Below, piece by piece: positions 1 to 7,220 of a DNA stretch of 22,983 nt (position 1 is the first letter of the stretch; the number at the start of each line of letters is the position of its first letter). Source of the DNA: RGIG5952 sp045603485 (lineage in GTDB: Bacteria > Verrucomicrobiota > Kiritimatiellia > RFP12 > JAAYLN01); assembly GCA_045603485.1 (NCBI GenBank), contig JAZUMF010000083.1, positions 1 through 22,983 on the forward strand. Direction: 5' to 3'. A program made the translations under genes and the position numbers. The notes under the pieces were generated by a model that saw only the letters and a list, made by a program, of their open reading frames with translations, searched no databases and was not told the DNA's origin.

Positions 1-35
1 ATGTTGAAATATAATAATATATGTACAAATTTTAC

Positions 36-45
36 GGGGGGGGGG
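36..45. repeat. Homopolymeric G10 tract
   Basis: Ten consecutive G residues lie in an otherwise AT-rich upstream region. The run ends about 20 bases before the -35 box of the likely promoter of the beta-helix protein. Runs this long are prone to slipped-strand length change, and poly-G tracts are known phase-variation switches for surface proteins, including Chlamydia pmp genes and Neisseria promoters. Whether it acts here is inference. A short reading frame opening at position 1 passes through the tract and stops directly after it. Confidence 0.85.
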
Positions 46-65
46 TGATTTCAAAGCAAAAAAAT

Positions 66-94
66 TTGACAATCGTTTTTATAAAGCATAAATT
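66..94 (+). promoter_or_regulatory. Probable sigma70-type promoter of the beta-helix protein
   Basis: A perfect -35 hexamer TTGACA at 66-71 is followed after 17 bases by TAAATT at 89-94, which matches 4 of 6 consensus -10 positions. Transcription would begin near 101 and leave a leader of roughly 117 bases before the ATG at 218. The region is very AT-rich, so a chance match is possible, but the exact -35 and ideal spacing make it the best candidate. Confidence 0.5.
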
Positions 95-125
95 ATTAGC
101 ATTAGGTTAAATAAAAGACTTTCTC

Positions 126-147
126 GGAATGCGTGTTCCAGTTTTTT
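126..147 (+). terminator. Weak hairpin plus T-run; possible terminator or attenuator
   Basis: GGAAT at 126-130 can pair with GTTCC at 135-139 (one G-T pair) around a four-base loop. Two bases later comes a run of six T (142-147). This has the shape of a small intrinsic terminator. It could end a transcript arriving from left of the window or, if the promoter at 66-94 is real, attenuate the beta-helix gene. The stem is only five pairs, so efficiency would be low. Confidence 0.3.
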
Positions 148-217
148 ATATAAACTTGATTTTACGACCTAATTAAAAATTGGTTTTACCCACACTTTTT
201 AAGGAAGAACCTTGAAT

Positions 218-2257
218 ATGAAGCGTATTTATTTTATTCTTTTTTTGAGCACTGTTTTTTGTATAAATCCCGCTTTTGGAGCGCAGTGGTATGCTTCACC
301 GTCGGGTACTAACGGTGCTTCATGTACTATTGATGATCCAGGTACTATTCAAGCGTGTGTTGACAATGCCGCCAATGGAACGGCGTGGAGTAACGGCTGT
401 TCTGTTATTTTGCTTTCTGGCACATACGATTATTCCGATACTATCTGGAGCGGCAAGAATTGCGTTTTAATTCCCAAAAACAAAAACTACATTACGATTA
501 AATCAATGAGCGGTAATCCAGAGGATGTAGTTATTCGCGGACGCGGCATTGAAACATTTATCAGTGATGATTTGTCGGTCACAAATGCTCCATTTTTCTC
601 CAGAGCATTGTATTCAAACTCTATTGTGGGACTGGACGGTATTACCTTTACCAACTTCTATTTCAATAAGGAAGCTTCGGTCGCTTCCTCTGCTTCTGCC
701 AGGCATATATATATTTCAAATTGTATTATTGCCGGAAATCACGGTGCTGGCGTACCTGCTGTTTATCGCCCAGCGGTTATTACAGGCAGTTTGTTTTCAG
801 GAAATGAAAATGTCGGTGGGCGTGGCGGTGCAATCAACTCTGCGAGGTCTGCTCTCTATGTCACAAATTCCGTTTTTGCCTGTAATCGGTCGACATATTC
901 TGCAGTAGCAGAGAATGTAATCGGTGAATTTGTCAATTGCATTGTATCTAACAATTCAGCGACGGTTGAGAATGGAGCTTTTGGCGGTGGCGATGGTGTG
1001 CTTTATTTCGAAAACTGCCATTTGGTCAGGAATTGCAGTTCAAAGAATGGTTTTGCATATTTTCGCCGTGGTATTTTTACCAACTGTGTAGTAGAGGCCA
1101 ATTGTGCGACGAATAGCGAAAACGGAGTTTTTTATACTTATGCAGGGTGGGTGAATTGCTATAACACCACTTTTATGAATAATTGGGCGACGAACAGGTA
1201 TGGCATTGGAGGCCCTGCTAGCGCGTATAATTGTCTCGTCTCCGGAAATAGTGCATATTTGGGCACTGTAGGAGGTTTTTATCTTTCCGGCAATACAACT
1301 TTAAGGGATTGCGTCTTTACGAATAATTATTCGGGTGAAAACGGAGGAGCTGTCGGTTTTGCCAATGGCTCGTCGCCTGTTGTTACAAACTGCCTCTTTA
1401 TCAACAATTATGCAAAGAAAAGAGGCGGAGCATTGACCGGCCACCCGCAAAAGGCTTACAATACGCTTTTTATCGGAAATGAGGCAGGTGAAGAAGGCGG
1501 AGCCGTTAATTATGGCGGGTCATATTTCGGATGCCGTTTTTTGAGAAATAAGGCGCCAAGATATGGCGCCAGCAATGCAGGTTATACATATAGAAACTGC
1601 GAATTTATCGAGAATGAGGCTTCCGGCAGCGGCGGAGCCGTTAATGCCGGAAATTTCCGTGATTGTCTCTTTTTGAGAAATAAAGCAAAGTCAAGCGGAG
1701 CATTCTCAAGTTATAATTCAACCATAAGAAATTGCATTTTTATCGAAAATGTCGCCGAGGATGACGGCATTGGTGCCGGGATTGGCGCAGGTATGTTTAA
1801 TTGCCTCTTTATGGACAACGAGACGACCGGCACGACTAAGGGACTCTTTTATTTCGGGACATTCTACAACTGCACTTTTATAAGAAACAAGACGGGTGGA
1901 AAACCTTTCTTTGGTAATAGCGGGGGTATCGTCAATTGTATTTTCACTGAGAATCTGCCCTACGATATTTCTGGAAACAGAACATATATCAATTGTTTGT
2001 ATGGGACAAAAACAGGTTCTGCTCCTATGACAGATTGTATCATGACCTCAGACCCGGGCTTTAATATGGGCTACAATCCAAAGCTTGCCGATTATGCACC
2101 AGGTCGCTGGTCAAAAGCGAGAGATGCCGGTTTATGGCAAAGTTGGGCAACGAATGATGTAGACCTTTCGTCTCGCGTGAGAATCAATAAGGTTATTGAT
2201 ATCGGGTGCTACGAATATTGGCCTCACGGTATGCAGACCATCTTTTCGGTGAAGTAG
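218..2257 (+). CDS. Exported right-handed beta-helix (Pmp-like) repeat protein
   Basis: A protein of about 679 residues. The ATG at 218 is preferred over the in-frame TTG at 212 because AAGGAAG at 201-207 sits about ten bases ahead of it. Residues 1-22 form a typical signal peptide ending AFGA before Q23. Most of the mature chain is a repeat of N-C-x-F-x-x-N followed often by GGA(I/V/L), for example NCLFINN, NTLFIGN, NCEFIEN and NCIFIEN; I count about seventeen. These are the FxxN and GGA motifs of Chlamydia polymorphic membrane proteins and related beta-helix adhesins. The C-terminal region (SSRVRIN, then VIDIGCYEY) resembles the end domain of beta-helix proteins that carry varied anchors, but no PEP-CTERM, LPXTG or autotransporter barrel follows. 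Likely extracellular or on the outer surface. A role in adhesion or glycan binding is inference; a polysaccharide lyase is possible but I see no catalytic signature. It is convergent with azlD, with 11 bases between. Confidence 0.85.
   Translation: MKRIYFILFLSTVFCINPAFGAQWYASPSGTNGASCTIDDPGTIQACVDNAANGTAWSNGCSVILLSGTYDYSDTIWSGKNCVLIPKNKNYITIKSMSGNPEDVVIRGRGIETFISDDLSVTNAPFFSRALYSNSIVGLDGITFTNFYFNKEASVASSASARHIYISNCIIAGNHGAGVPAVYRPAVITGSLFSGNENVGGRGGAINSARSALYVTNSVFACNRSTYSAVAENVIGEFVNCIVSNNSATVENGAFGGGDGVLYFENCHLVRNCSSKNGFAYFRRGIFTNCVVEANCATNSENGVFYTYAGWVNCYNTTFMNNWATNRYGIGGPASAYNCLVSGNSAYLGTVGGFYLSGNTTLRDCVFTNNYSGENGGAVGFANGSSPVVTNCLFINNYAKKRGGALTGHPQKAYNTLFIGNEAGEEGGAVNYGGSYFGCRFLRNKAPRYGASNAGYTYRNCEFIENEASGSGGAVNAGNFRDCLFLRNKAKSSGAFSSYNSTIRNCIFIENVAEDDGIGAGIGAGMFNCLFMDNETTGTTKGLFYFGTFYNCTFIRNKTGGKPFFGNSGGIVNCIFTENLPYDISGNRTYINCLYGTKTGSAPMTDCIMTSDPGFNMGYNPKLADYAPGRWSKARDAGLWQSWATNDVDLSSRVRINKVIDIGCYEYWPHGMQTIFSVK
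1496..1686 (+). repeat. Internal near-duplicate repeat units in the beta-helix gene
   Basis: GGCGGAGCCGTTAAT occurs at 1496-1510 and again at 1631-1645. TTTTTGAGAAATAA occurs at 1538-1551 and again at 1670-1683. The offset is 132-135 bases (44-45 codons), about two beta-helix rungs. Identity at DNA level, not just protein level, suggests a fairly recent tandem duplication or recombination between rungs. Confidence 0.6.
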
Positions 2258-2268
2258 TTGTGCGCCTT

Positions 2269-2577
2269 TTAGAGCAGCAGTCCAATGATGTAGGCTGTCG
2301 CAGTTGAGACGAGTGCTACAATTGGTAGTGAAAATCCCAATAGGGCAAAGAGCAGGGCCGCCAAAAAGCCTGCGATTGATGTGCGGGCATCGCCAGTCGA
2401 TGTGATGATGCCAGGAAGAACCATCGCGGTAAGTATGGCATACGGCAGGTACTCAATAAAGGCTACGACATGAGGCTCGCGAAGTGGTTTGCGAAGCAAC
2501 ACCAGCGGTATCACCCTGAGGAGATATGTGGCGAGGGCTACAATGAGTATTACGGCAAGTAATTTTTGCTGGCTCAT
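2269..2577 (-). CDS. azlD: AzlD-family branched-chain amino acid transport protein
   Basis: A 102-residue hydrophobic protein with three to four membrane segments. It has the AzlD-family look: an early TYLLRVIPLVLL segment, then IEYLPYAILTAMVLPG, and a C-terminal hydrophobic helix. AzlD is the small partner of AzlC in a two-component inner-membrane exporter of branched-chain amino acids or analogues. Its ATG overlaps the stop codon of azlC by four bases (ATGA), so translation is probably coupled. Its stop lies 11 bases from the stop of the convergent beta-helix gene, with no terminator visible between. Length is normal for the family. Which amino acid it exports cannot be read from the sequence. 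Confidence 0.9.
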   Translation of the reverse strand: MSQQKLLAVILIVALATYLLRVIPLVLLRKPLREPHVVAFIEYLPYAILTAMVLPGIITSTGDARTSIAGFLAALLFALLGFSLPIVALVSTATAYIIGLLL

Positions 2578-3296
2578 TTGTCAGCCTCTTTCTTTTCATC
2601 TTTATGTGGATAGATAAATGCGCATATAGCCGCAGCCGTTATTCCAGATATCAGGATTGCGACGCTGTCTTTTAGGTGCAGACGGCAGGGAAGCGTGTGA
2701 AGTGCAATATTGATTACCGCCGCTAATGTGACGGCAAGCAAGATAGGTCTTGATTTTTTTGCCATCGGTGTGACAATGGCTATGAACATCGCGTAGAGTG
2801 CGATTGATAATGGGGCTAAGAGCGAGGTCGGGAGGAGTGTCGTTCCAAAGGCACCGACAACGGTACCTAGATTCCACCCGATATAGGATGAGACAAAAAG
2901 ACCAAGGACATACTTAAAGGTCAAGGTGATGGGCTGAGAGATTGCGACTGCCACGATTTCATCTGTTATGCCGCAGGCTAGAAGAAGGCGCTTTGGTGTA
3001 GATGTGGAAGGTTCAAGCTTTTGCGCGACAGCCAACGAGAGGAGGATGTATCTTAGGTTAAGTGCCATGCACAGTAAGACAAGTTCTCCAAGGCCAGGGA
3101 CGGAGGCACTTTTGAAGACTATATTATTCACTATGGCACCCTGACTTGTGCCAGAAACATGCGTCAGGGAGAGAAGTATCGGCGACCAAACAGGATGCCC
3201 ATTCGCAATGGCAGCCACGGCAACTGTGAAGCCGACGGCAAAGTAGCCAAGGAGAATGGGCATCGCGTCGATGAAGCCTTTGCGAAAGCTCATCAT
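2574..3296 (-). CDS. azlC: AzlC-family branched-chain amino acid permease
   Basis: A 240-residue integral membrane protein with about six hydrophobic segments. It begins FRKGFIDAMPILLGYFAVGF, the typical AzlC start (a polar G-x-x-x-x-P-I-x-x-G-Y entry into helix 1), and contains ALNLRYILLSLA after helix 2, another family hallmark. AzlC forms the large subunit of the AzlCD exporter. Two ATG codons are adjacent (3296 and 3293) and either could be used. No good ribosome binding site precedes them, although a GGAG lies about 17 bases upstream. It follows the UxuB-like dehydrogenase after 12 bases and overlaps azlD by four. The last few residues are lysine- and glutamate-rich and cytoplasmic. Confidence 0.9.
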   Translation of the reverse strand: MMSFRKGFIDAMPILLGYFAVGFTVAVAAIANGHPVWSPILLSLTHVSGTSQGAIVNNIVFKSASVPGLGELVLLCMALNLRYILLSLAVAQKLEPSTSTPKRLLLACGITDEIVAVAISQPITLTFKYVLGLFVSSYIGWNLGTVVGAFGTTLLPTSLLAPLSIALYAMFIAIVTPMAKKSRPILLAVTLAAVINIALHTLPCRLHLKDSVAILISGITAAAICAFIYPHKDEKKEADK

Positions 3297-3308
3297 TTTA
3301 ATTTTTTA

Positions 3309-4151
3309 TTAAACTCCACTGTATGCAGAGAATGCGCCGTCAACGGGGAGAACCACACCATTGATGAATGATGAGGCGGTTTCGTCTGCAAGGAAGAGAA
3401 GTGCGCCTGTGAGGTCTTCTGGTGTGCCGAAACGCTCCATGGGGGTGTGGGCAAGAATCTTGTTGCCGCGGGCTGTGAGCGAGCCGTCCGGGTTGGTTAG
3501 AAGAGCGCGATTCTGATCGGTCAGAAAGAATCCCGGAGCGATGGCGTTTACGCGGATTCCAACATGCGAGAAGTGAACCGCGAGCCAACGGGTGAAGTTG
3601 GAGATTGCGGCCTTGGCACCTGAGTATGCGGGAATCTTTGTGAGCGGAGTGAAGGCATTCATCGATGAGATGTTGATGACTGTGCCGCCCTTTTCTGCCA
3701 TCTTGCGGCAGAATGCCTGGGTCGGAAGCAGGGTGCCGATGAAGTTGAGGTTGAAGACAAAACCGATTCCAGCAGGATCAAGGTCGAAGAAGGTTTTGAT
3801 TTCCGGATCGGCTGAAAGAAGGTCTGCCTTTTCAAGATATTCGCGCGAGGTTGTGCCTTTGGGGTTGTTGCCGCCGGCTCCGTTTACGAGGATGTCGCAT
3901 ACGCCGAACTTGGCTTCGACTTCTTCGGCAGCCGCCTTGACTGATTCTGGCTCAAGGACATTTGCCGCGATTGCAATGGCTTCTCCGCCTGCAGCGATGA
4001 TTTCATCGGCCACTTTCTGGGCGGCATCGAGTTTGAGATCGAGAATAGCAACCTTTGCACCGGCCTTTGCGAGTGACTTTGCCATAACGCTGCAAAGAAT
4101 ACCGCCGCCGCCTGTGACGACTGCTGTTTTACCTGTTAGAACGACATTCAT
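3309..4151 (-). CDS. uxuB: SDR-family D-mannonate oxidoreductase (fructuronate reductase), UxuB/YjmF type
   Basis: A 280-residue classical short-chain dehydrogenase. The nucleotide-binding TGGGGILCS (13-21) is the specific variant seen in the YjmF-type fructuronate reductases. NGAGG follows at 90-94. The catalytic set is S163, Y176 and K180 (PAYSGAK), and the protein ends VDGAFSAYSGV, close to the characteristic tail of that subfamily. It would interconvert D-fructuronate and D-mannonate with NAD(P)H in the cytosol, the second step of glucuronate breakdown after UxaC; a related keto-sugar acid substrate is possible. An AAGGAG lies six bases before the ATG. A promoter with an overlapping palindrome lies upstream (4181-4219). 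It heads an operon with azlC and azlD, an unusual partner choice. No uxaC or uxuA is in the window. Confidence 0.8.
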   Translation of the reverse strand: MNVVLTGKTAVVTGGGGILCSVMAKSLAKAGAKVAILDLKLDAAQKVADEIIAAGGEAIAIAANVLEPESVKAAAEEVEAKFGVCDILVNGAGGNNPKGTTSREYLEKADLLSADPEIKTFFDLDPAGIGFVFNLNFIGTLLPTQAFCRKMAEKGGTVINISSMNAFTPLTKIPAYSGAKAAISNFTRWLAVHFSHVGIRVNAIAPGFFLTDQNRALLTNPDGSLTARGNKILAHTPMERFGTPEDLTGALLFLADETASSFINGVVLPVDGAFSAYSGV

Positions 4152-4180
4152 TGTTTTCTCCTTTTGGTATTGACTAAAAG

Positions 4181-4219
4181 TGTTATACGATTGTACAACA
4201 AAACGGCTCTTATTGCCAA
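4181..4219 (-). promoter_or_regulatory. Promoter of the uxuB-azlCD operon with overlapping palindromic operator
   Basis: Reading the minus strand, TTGGCA (4214-4219) is followed after 18 bases by TACAAT (4190-4195). A near-perfect inverted repeat, TGTTGTAC-AATC-GTATAACA (4181-4200, 7 of 8 paired positions), covers the -10 box. Its core TTGTACAA fits the loose T-x-G-T/A-C-x-A pattern of FadR-subfamily GntR operators, the family that includes the hexuronate repressors UxuR and ExuR. Repressor binding would block the -10 element. The factor is not encoded in the window. Confidence 0.5.
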
Positions 4220-4232
4220 GGCTTACAACGGC

Positions 4233-7196
4233 CTATCTTGGTATGATTGGCGATATTGTAAGTCTTGGGATGTTCGATGCTTCTAATGCGGCCTCTGAGG
4301 CTGCAACGCAATAGGCGGCGTTGCGGAACGCTTTTTCTAAAACCCGAATGGTTGTTTCTTGGACTTCTTCCGGTTTCAGCGATATGAGGCGCGCGTAGTT
4401 TTGTGCGCGGTACTCATCTGTCATTCCGCATAACTCGCGACTTAATATTGTCGAGCATGCCTGGGTGGGCCTAATGGGTTGTTCGTAGAGTTTTACCTTT
4501 GTGAGAATTGCATTGTCCACAAGTTCTTTTGTCCACTTCGCGGACTTTACAAAGTCTGTTGCACGGAAGATTGTCTCGTAGGTTTCACTGATGTGAGGAT
4601 CCCTATAAGAAGAGAAGTAGAGGATTGAGCTTTCAGGCGTATAGGTGAGACCTGCGCCATAGGCGTTTCCTTTGAAGCGGATTTCGGGGAGCATATAGTC
4701 TGCCGAAACAATGGAGGCTCCAACGGAGAAGGGGATTGCCGCCGCATTTGATATGTGCGGCGCAGGAGCGCACAAAGCTGAGAATGAAACCTGCAATGCC
4801 GCCGCAAGACCTTCATTTCTTGGCGCCAAATCAGCGGCGAATTCAGTTTGCTCGTCGCCTTTTATGTAGGTGCCCTGCATTTCGGCAAGCCATTTTTCGA
4901 CAGTTGCCTTGATTGGCTTGCGGACGCCTTCGGGTGCCGTTAATGCGATATTCACTCTCGCCGGAGCAAGGATGAAATCGCGAATCGAGATGATGTTTTT
5001 AACTGACTCGTCATAGGCGTCTTCCTGCGTTATGGAGGCAAGGTGTTCAAGCAACGCAAGTTCGGGAAGTCCTTCATATTGGTTTTTGCGGTATGAAGCG
5101 ATGTTGAGCTTGCGTGCCGAGTGCAGCCTTGTTGTGCTTCGAGCATCCTGCACGAAGTCAGAACGCAGGATTGTGCGGTCCTGAATTATGACATCAGCCA
5201 TACGGCTTTTATCTTCGGGGTCTAGCTCGAAGATTGCTTCGTGGAGGATGTCGAGCGCTTTGTCCAGCGATGAGACCGTGGTCTTCAGATTGAATTCAAC
5301 GGCGGGGAGGAATGTCGCGGAGCCATCACAGGTTGTGCGGAATATTATACTCGCCGAGAGTGAGCCTGTGCAGCTTGCACGGCGTTTTGCCGTTAGCGCA
5401 TAGTTGAATTCTTTTGTGCCGAAATCACTGACCGCGTTGGTGTAGCGCGAGAGGTAATTCCAATATTGCTCGGGTAGTCCGCGAATGTCAAATGACAACT
5501 TCAGATAGACGATGTCGTTGGTCGGCAGGTTGTCTGTCGCAATGAAGAGTCCACCGGCGGAGGTCGTGTCACGGACGACTGGAATTACGGCAGGGCTTGG
5601 CGATACATCTGAGACGCGAAGCCGCGGCAAGCATTTGATGTCTTCTTCGCTGTTGGGCGTTGCATTCATTTGCTCAAGTTCTGCCGCATCTTGTGCAATC
5701 TTTTTGACTTCGTCATCGGTAAGGCTTTGGCGTATCTTTTTGAGCTGCTCTTGAAGCTCTGCCGCCTGTTTCTCTTCAATGTCGTGGCTTGGTGACAATA
5801 CTATGTCGAGGCGATGGGGATTGTCTATGAAGAGCTCCTTTATCATCCTTGACAGGAGCATTGGGTCTTCATCAAGCTCTTTGCGTGTCTGCTCAAAGTA
5901 GGGATGACGCTCAAGCAATGATGTCGGTGGCATTCCCGCCGTCCATGCCGTAGCGGTGTTCATCGCCACATTAAAGGCATGATTTGAGCCTATTTCGTTG
6001 CAGGCATAGATGGCCTGCTGGAAAGCGGCGTCAATATCGTCTTTATCAAATGGCTTTTGAGAGAGTTCCTTGAGTGTCGTAAAAACAACATTGCGGAAGT
6101 CGTCGATGCGGTTTGCCTCAGAGCCGTCGACGGCGAGATGATAGGTGTATTCCAAGCCGTTGGGGGAGGGACCGGCAAAGATTACATTTGCGCCGACATG
6201 AGAATCGGTTATCGCTTTTTTGAGCGGCGAGCCGTCATGTCCTGTCAATAGGTAGGAGAGAACGCTTATGCGTGCCGTGAAGGCAATATCGGTTGAATCG
6301 CCTATGAGCCAATTTAGCATTAGGTATGTGCGTTCAGATGTCTCTTCGTCCTTAGGCAGCGGGTATTCTGTCTTGAGTTCTTTTGGCTCCTGCCACTTAG
6401 GCTGTCTCGCGGGTGGCGGCTGCGGCTCGATTTTTTGGAAGTCGGCAAGTCGCGGCGTCAGGAAATCGAGCCATTCGTGTGTCGGTATGTCGCCATAGAG
6501 AACTATGAAGGCATTGGAGGGATGATAGTTTGTCGCATGGAATTTCTTGAGTGTCTCAAGGGTTAGCTCCGGGATGGACTCGGGATTTCCGCCTGATTCT
6601 TTGCCATGGCAGGTATCCGGAAGGAGCTTGCGGATGCTGTCGCGCTCAAGCACTCCTTCGGGAGAGGAGAAGACTCCCTTCATCTCGCTGTAGACGATAC
6701 CGTCAAAGCGTAAATCGCCAAGCGGTTCTTCGGGGTCTGCCGGGGCCAGATGAAAGGCTTCGCGCTTAAAGGTCGCATCTGAGAGCAGGGGATGAAATAC
6801 CGCATCAAAATAAACATTTGCGAGATTGAAAAGGTCTGTCTTGACTGTGCTGCAGACGGGATAGTATGTAATGTCATTTCCCGTCAGAGCATTTATGAAG
6901 GTTGCAACGGAGCGTTTGATCATCTCGAAGAATGGCTCTTTGCAAGGAAATTTCTCAGAGCCTGCCAGCGACATATGCTCAAGGATATGCGGCATGCCGG
7001 TGTCATCAGGCGGCGGTGTCGGGACTGAGACGCAAAAGCAATTTTCGCGGTCGGGGCACGATATATGGAATATGCGGGCCCCTGACTGCTCATGGATGAT
7101 TTCTATGGCAGTGGCATTCATCGACTTAACATCGGTTGTTGCCACTACCTTAAATCCGTTGTATCGGTAATCGGGTATAATGTCAGTTTGTTTCAT
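4233..7196 (-). CDS. M16C-family zinc metallopeptidase, PreP (presequence protease)-like
   Basis: A 987-residue insulinase-superfamily peptidase, full length for the PreP/M16C group. The inverted zinc motif HILEH (70-74) gives H70, E73 and H74, and the third ligand is E171 in GIVYSEMKG; the spacing of 101 residues from the first His is the same as I recall for human PreP. The following HMSLAGSEKFPCKEPF and the ALTGNDITYYPV block (substrate-chamber strand) are typical. The central part (about 480-520) is charged and helical, as expected for the hinge between the two halves. No signal peptide, so it is likely cytoplasmic, degrading short or unfolded peptides. AAAAGG lies about seven bases before the ATG. 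It is the last gene of the long minus-strand run, 24 bases after the hydrolase. Confidence 0.92.
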   Translation of the reverse strand: MKQTDIIPDYRYNGFKVVATTDVKSMNATAIEIIHEQSGARIFHISCPDRENCFCVSVPTPPPDDTGMPHILEHMSLAGSEKFPCKEPFFEMIKRSVATFINALTGNDITYYPVCSTVKTDLFNLANVYFDAVFHPLLSDATFKREAFHLAPADPEEPLGDLRFDGIVYSEMKGVFSSPEGVLERDSIRKLLPDTCHGKESGGNPESIPELTLETLKKFHATNYHPSNAFIVLYGDIPTHEWLDFLTPRLADFQKIEPQPPPARQPKWQEPKELKTEYPLPKDEETSERTYLMLNWLIGDSTDIAFTARISVLSYLLTGHDGSPLKKAITDSHVGANVIFAGPSPNGLEYTYHLAVDGSEANRIDDFRNVVFTTLKELSQKPFDKDDIDAAFQQAIYACNEIGSNHAFNVAMNTATAWTAGMPPTSLLERHPYFEQTRKELDEDPMLLSRMIKELFIDNPHRLDIVLSPSHDIEEKQAAELQEQLKKIRQSLTDDEVKKIAQDAAELEQMNATPNSEEDIKCLPRLRVSDVSPSPAVIPVVRDTTSAGGLFIATDNLPTNDIVYLKLSFDIRGLPEQYWNYLSRYTNAVSDFGTKEFNYALTAKRRASCTGSLSASIIFRTTCDGSATFLPAVEFNLKTTVSSLDKALDILHEAIFELDPEDKSRMADVIIQDRTILRSDFVQDARSTTRLHSARKLNIASYRKNQYEGLPELALLEHLASITQEDAYDESVKNIISIRDFILAPARVNIALTAPEGVRKPIKATVEKWLAEMQGTYIKGDEQTEFAADLAPRNEGLAAALQVSFSALCAPAPHISNAAAIPFSVGASIVSADYMLPEIRFKGNAYGAGLTYTPESSILYFSSYRDPHISETYETIFRATDFVKSAKWTKELVDNAILTKVKLYEQPIRPTQACSTILSRELCGMTDEYRAQNYARLISLKPEEVQETTIRVLEKAFRNAAYCVAASEAALEASNIPRLTISPIIPR

Positions 7197-7220
7197 GGCA
7201 GACCTTTTGGCTTTGTAAGG

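Noticed and set aside
1..48. Short open frame from position 1 through the G tract as a gene
   Set aside because: Only 15 codons with no ribosome binding site in view; it could equally be the tail of a gene left of the window, so I cannot support it.
218..2257. Autotransporter adhesin
   Set aside because: The beta-helix repeats resemble a passenger domain, but there is no C-terminal beta-barrel; the protein ends shortly after the IGCYEY motif.
3592..4173. Plus-strand frame of 193 codons opposite the uxuB-like gene
   Set aside because: Antisense shadow of a complete SDR with all motifs in place; no family features in the translation.
4196..4240. Inverted repeat CCAAG...CTTGG after the M16C peptidase, as a terminator
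   Set aside because: The stem needs a four-base bulge and no T-run follows on the minus strand; the TTGG arm is better explained as part of the uxuB -35 box.
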